Below are positions 6,483 to 6,696 of a stretch of DNA of 6,696 bases, piece after piece. Position 1 is the stretch's first letter; every line of letters starts with the position of its first letter. The stretch covers positions 1 to 6,696 of the forward strand of contig JAUXFU010000048.1 of assembly GCA_030622705.1 (NCBI GenBank). Reading direction: 5' to 3'. The notes beneath the pieces were generated by a model. It did not search any database. It saw only the letters and a list, made by a program, of their open reading frames with translations, and was not told where the DNA came from. Origin of the DNA: Candidatus Omnitrophota bacterium. Its GTDB lineage: Bacteria; Omnitrophota; Koll11; Gygaellales; JAHJCI01. The translations under genes and the position numbers were made by a program.

Positions 6483-6491
6483 TCTAATCCT

Positions 6492-6632
6492 CAATTTTAC
6501 GAGCATCGCCACCGCCAAAAGGCGGGGTGCCGCCAGAGGCGGCAAACATCGAGTATCTAATACAGCTTAACTGCACAATTTTACGAGCATCCAGCATCAA
6601 GCATCGAGCATCTAATACAGCTTTACTGTACA
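6492..6632. repeat. Duplicated 16-mer and 31-mer block with GAGCATC steps, between amrS and tRNA-Ala
   Basis: An exact 16-base sequence, CAATTTTACGAGCATC, occurs at 6492-6507 and 6576-6591. A 31-base block beginning CATCGAG and containing ATCTAATACAGCTT occurs at 6547-6577 and 6602-6632 with 3 differences. The order 16-mer then 31-mer is repeated, with the 43-bp hairpin unit filling the space in the first block and a short GCATCAAG-type spacer in the second. This fills the gap between the tRNA 3' end and amrS. No convincing promoter for amrS is visible in it. Confidence 0.85.
6508..6550. repeat. Single 43-bp GC-rich double-hairpin repeat upstream of amrS
   Basis: This unit is the reverse complement of the tandem repeat inside mtaB, matching 40 of 43 positions. 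It shows CCGCC-AAAA-GGCGG followed by GCCGCC-AGA-GGCGGC. It lies in the leader region of amrS and keeps the amrS frame open upstream of the real start, which is why a longer reading frame up to 6545 exists. It sits between two halves of a repeated AT-rich block, as if inserted there. Confidence 0.85.
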
Positions 6633-6634
6633 AG

Positions 6635-6696
6635 TGGAGCCACCGGGAGTTGAACCCGGAATTTGGCGTTGCGAACGCCATGTTATCCCATTTAAC
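6635..6696 (-). tRNA. tRNA-Ala(CGC), 5' end cut by the window edge
   Basis: Bases 10 to 73 of a tRNA can be folded on the minus strand. The D stem is GTTA/TAAC with loop AATGGGA. The anticodon stem is TGGCG/CGCCA with loop TTCGCAA, so the anticodon CGC is at 6673-6671. A 4-base variable loop follows. The T arm is CCGGG-TTCAACT-CCCGG. The 3' acceptor strand is TGGCTCC (6642-6636), then discriminator A73 at 6635. U70 in the acceptor strand and A73 fit alanine identity (G3:U70), but G3 itself lies outside the window. The terminal CCA is not encoded; the bases after A73 are CTT. Confidence 0.92.

Noticed and set aside
6616..6630. TACAG-CTTTA-CTGTA hairpin after the tRNA as a terminator
   Set aside because: The stem has only 5 bp with low GC content, and no T-run follows on the minus strand. 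It is also part of the duplicated repeat block.
6551..6634. Promoter for amrS between the tRNA and the repeat
   Set aside because: Candidates such as TTGTGC with GATACT have poor boxes and short spacing; nothing rises above chance. amrS may be read from beyond the tRNA.

Overview
The window reads as a chromosomal stretch of an uncultivated-type bacterium of moderate GC content. Every gene I can support lies on the minus strand, so the order of transcription is right to left: tRNA-Ala (cut by the right edge), amrS, an amrB-amrA fusion, a DsbD/CcdA-like membrane protein, rsmE, mtaB and recA (cut by the left edge). The dense intergenic repeats (a palindrome that starts with a CCACGAATGGACAC-type arm, GC-rich double hairpins, and GAGCATC/GAGTAG-type short repeats) resemble what I remember from candidate-phylum genomes such as Omnitrophota. 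That placement is an inference from style only; no marker gene was compared.

Right part (about 5380-6696): the 3' portion of a tRNA-Ala(CGC) is followed by about 150 bp of short repeats, including one 43-bp GC-rich double hairpin. Next come amrS (radical SAM) and, 44 bp further on, a single gene encoding a Memo-family domain (AmrB) fused to an AMMECR1 domain (AmrA). Together these form a complete AmmeMemoRadiSam system, a conserved three-part set whose reaction is, to my knowledge, unknown. Both proteins carry an N-terminal export-type hydrophobic segment, which would place the whole system at or outside the cytoplasmic membrane. That is unusual for a radical SAM enzyme.

Middle (about 3050-3843): a six-helix membrane protein of the DsbD/CcdA/TauE-SafE group with conserved membrane cysteines follows the amr genes. 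Its reading frame begins inside a 95-bp inverted-repeat element, so its true start is unclear.

Left part (1-3038): this is an RNA-modification and recombination block. It holds rsmE (16S rRNA m3U1498 methyltransferase), a second copy of the 95-bp element just after the rsmE stop, mtaB (tRNA ms2t6A37 methylthiotransferase) with two tandem copies of the 43-bp hairpin repeat translated as part of the protein, and recA. recA has its own promoter with perfect consensus -35 and -10 boxes at 17-bp spacing, embedded in the last codons of mtaB. A short palindrome in the spacer is a candidate repressor site.

No gap between genes exceeds 300 bases. The largest (1986-2243) holds a GAGTAG-rich stretch, an AT-rich stretch and one copy of the 95-bp element. 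The observations I would follow first are the apparently exported AmmeMemoRadiSam system and the 43-bp repeat that is stop-free in all six frames and sits inside a protein.
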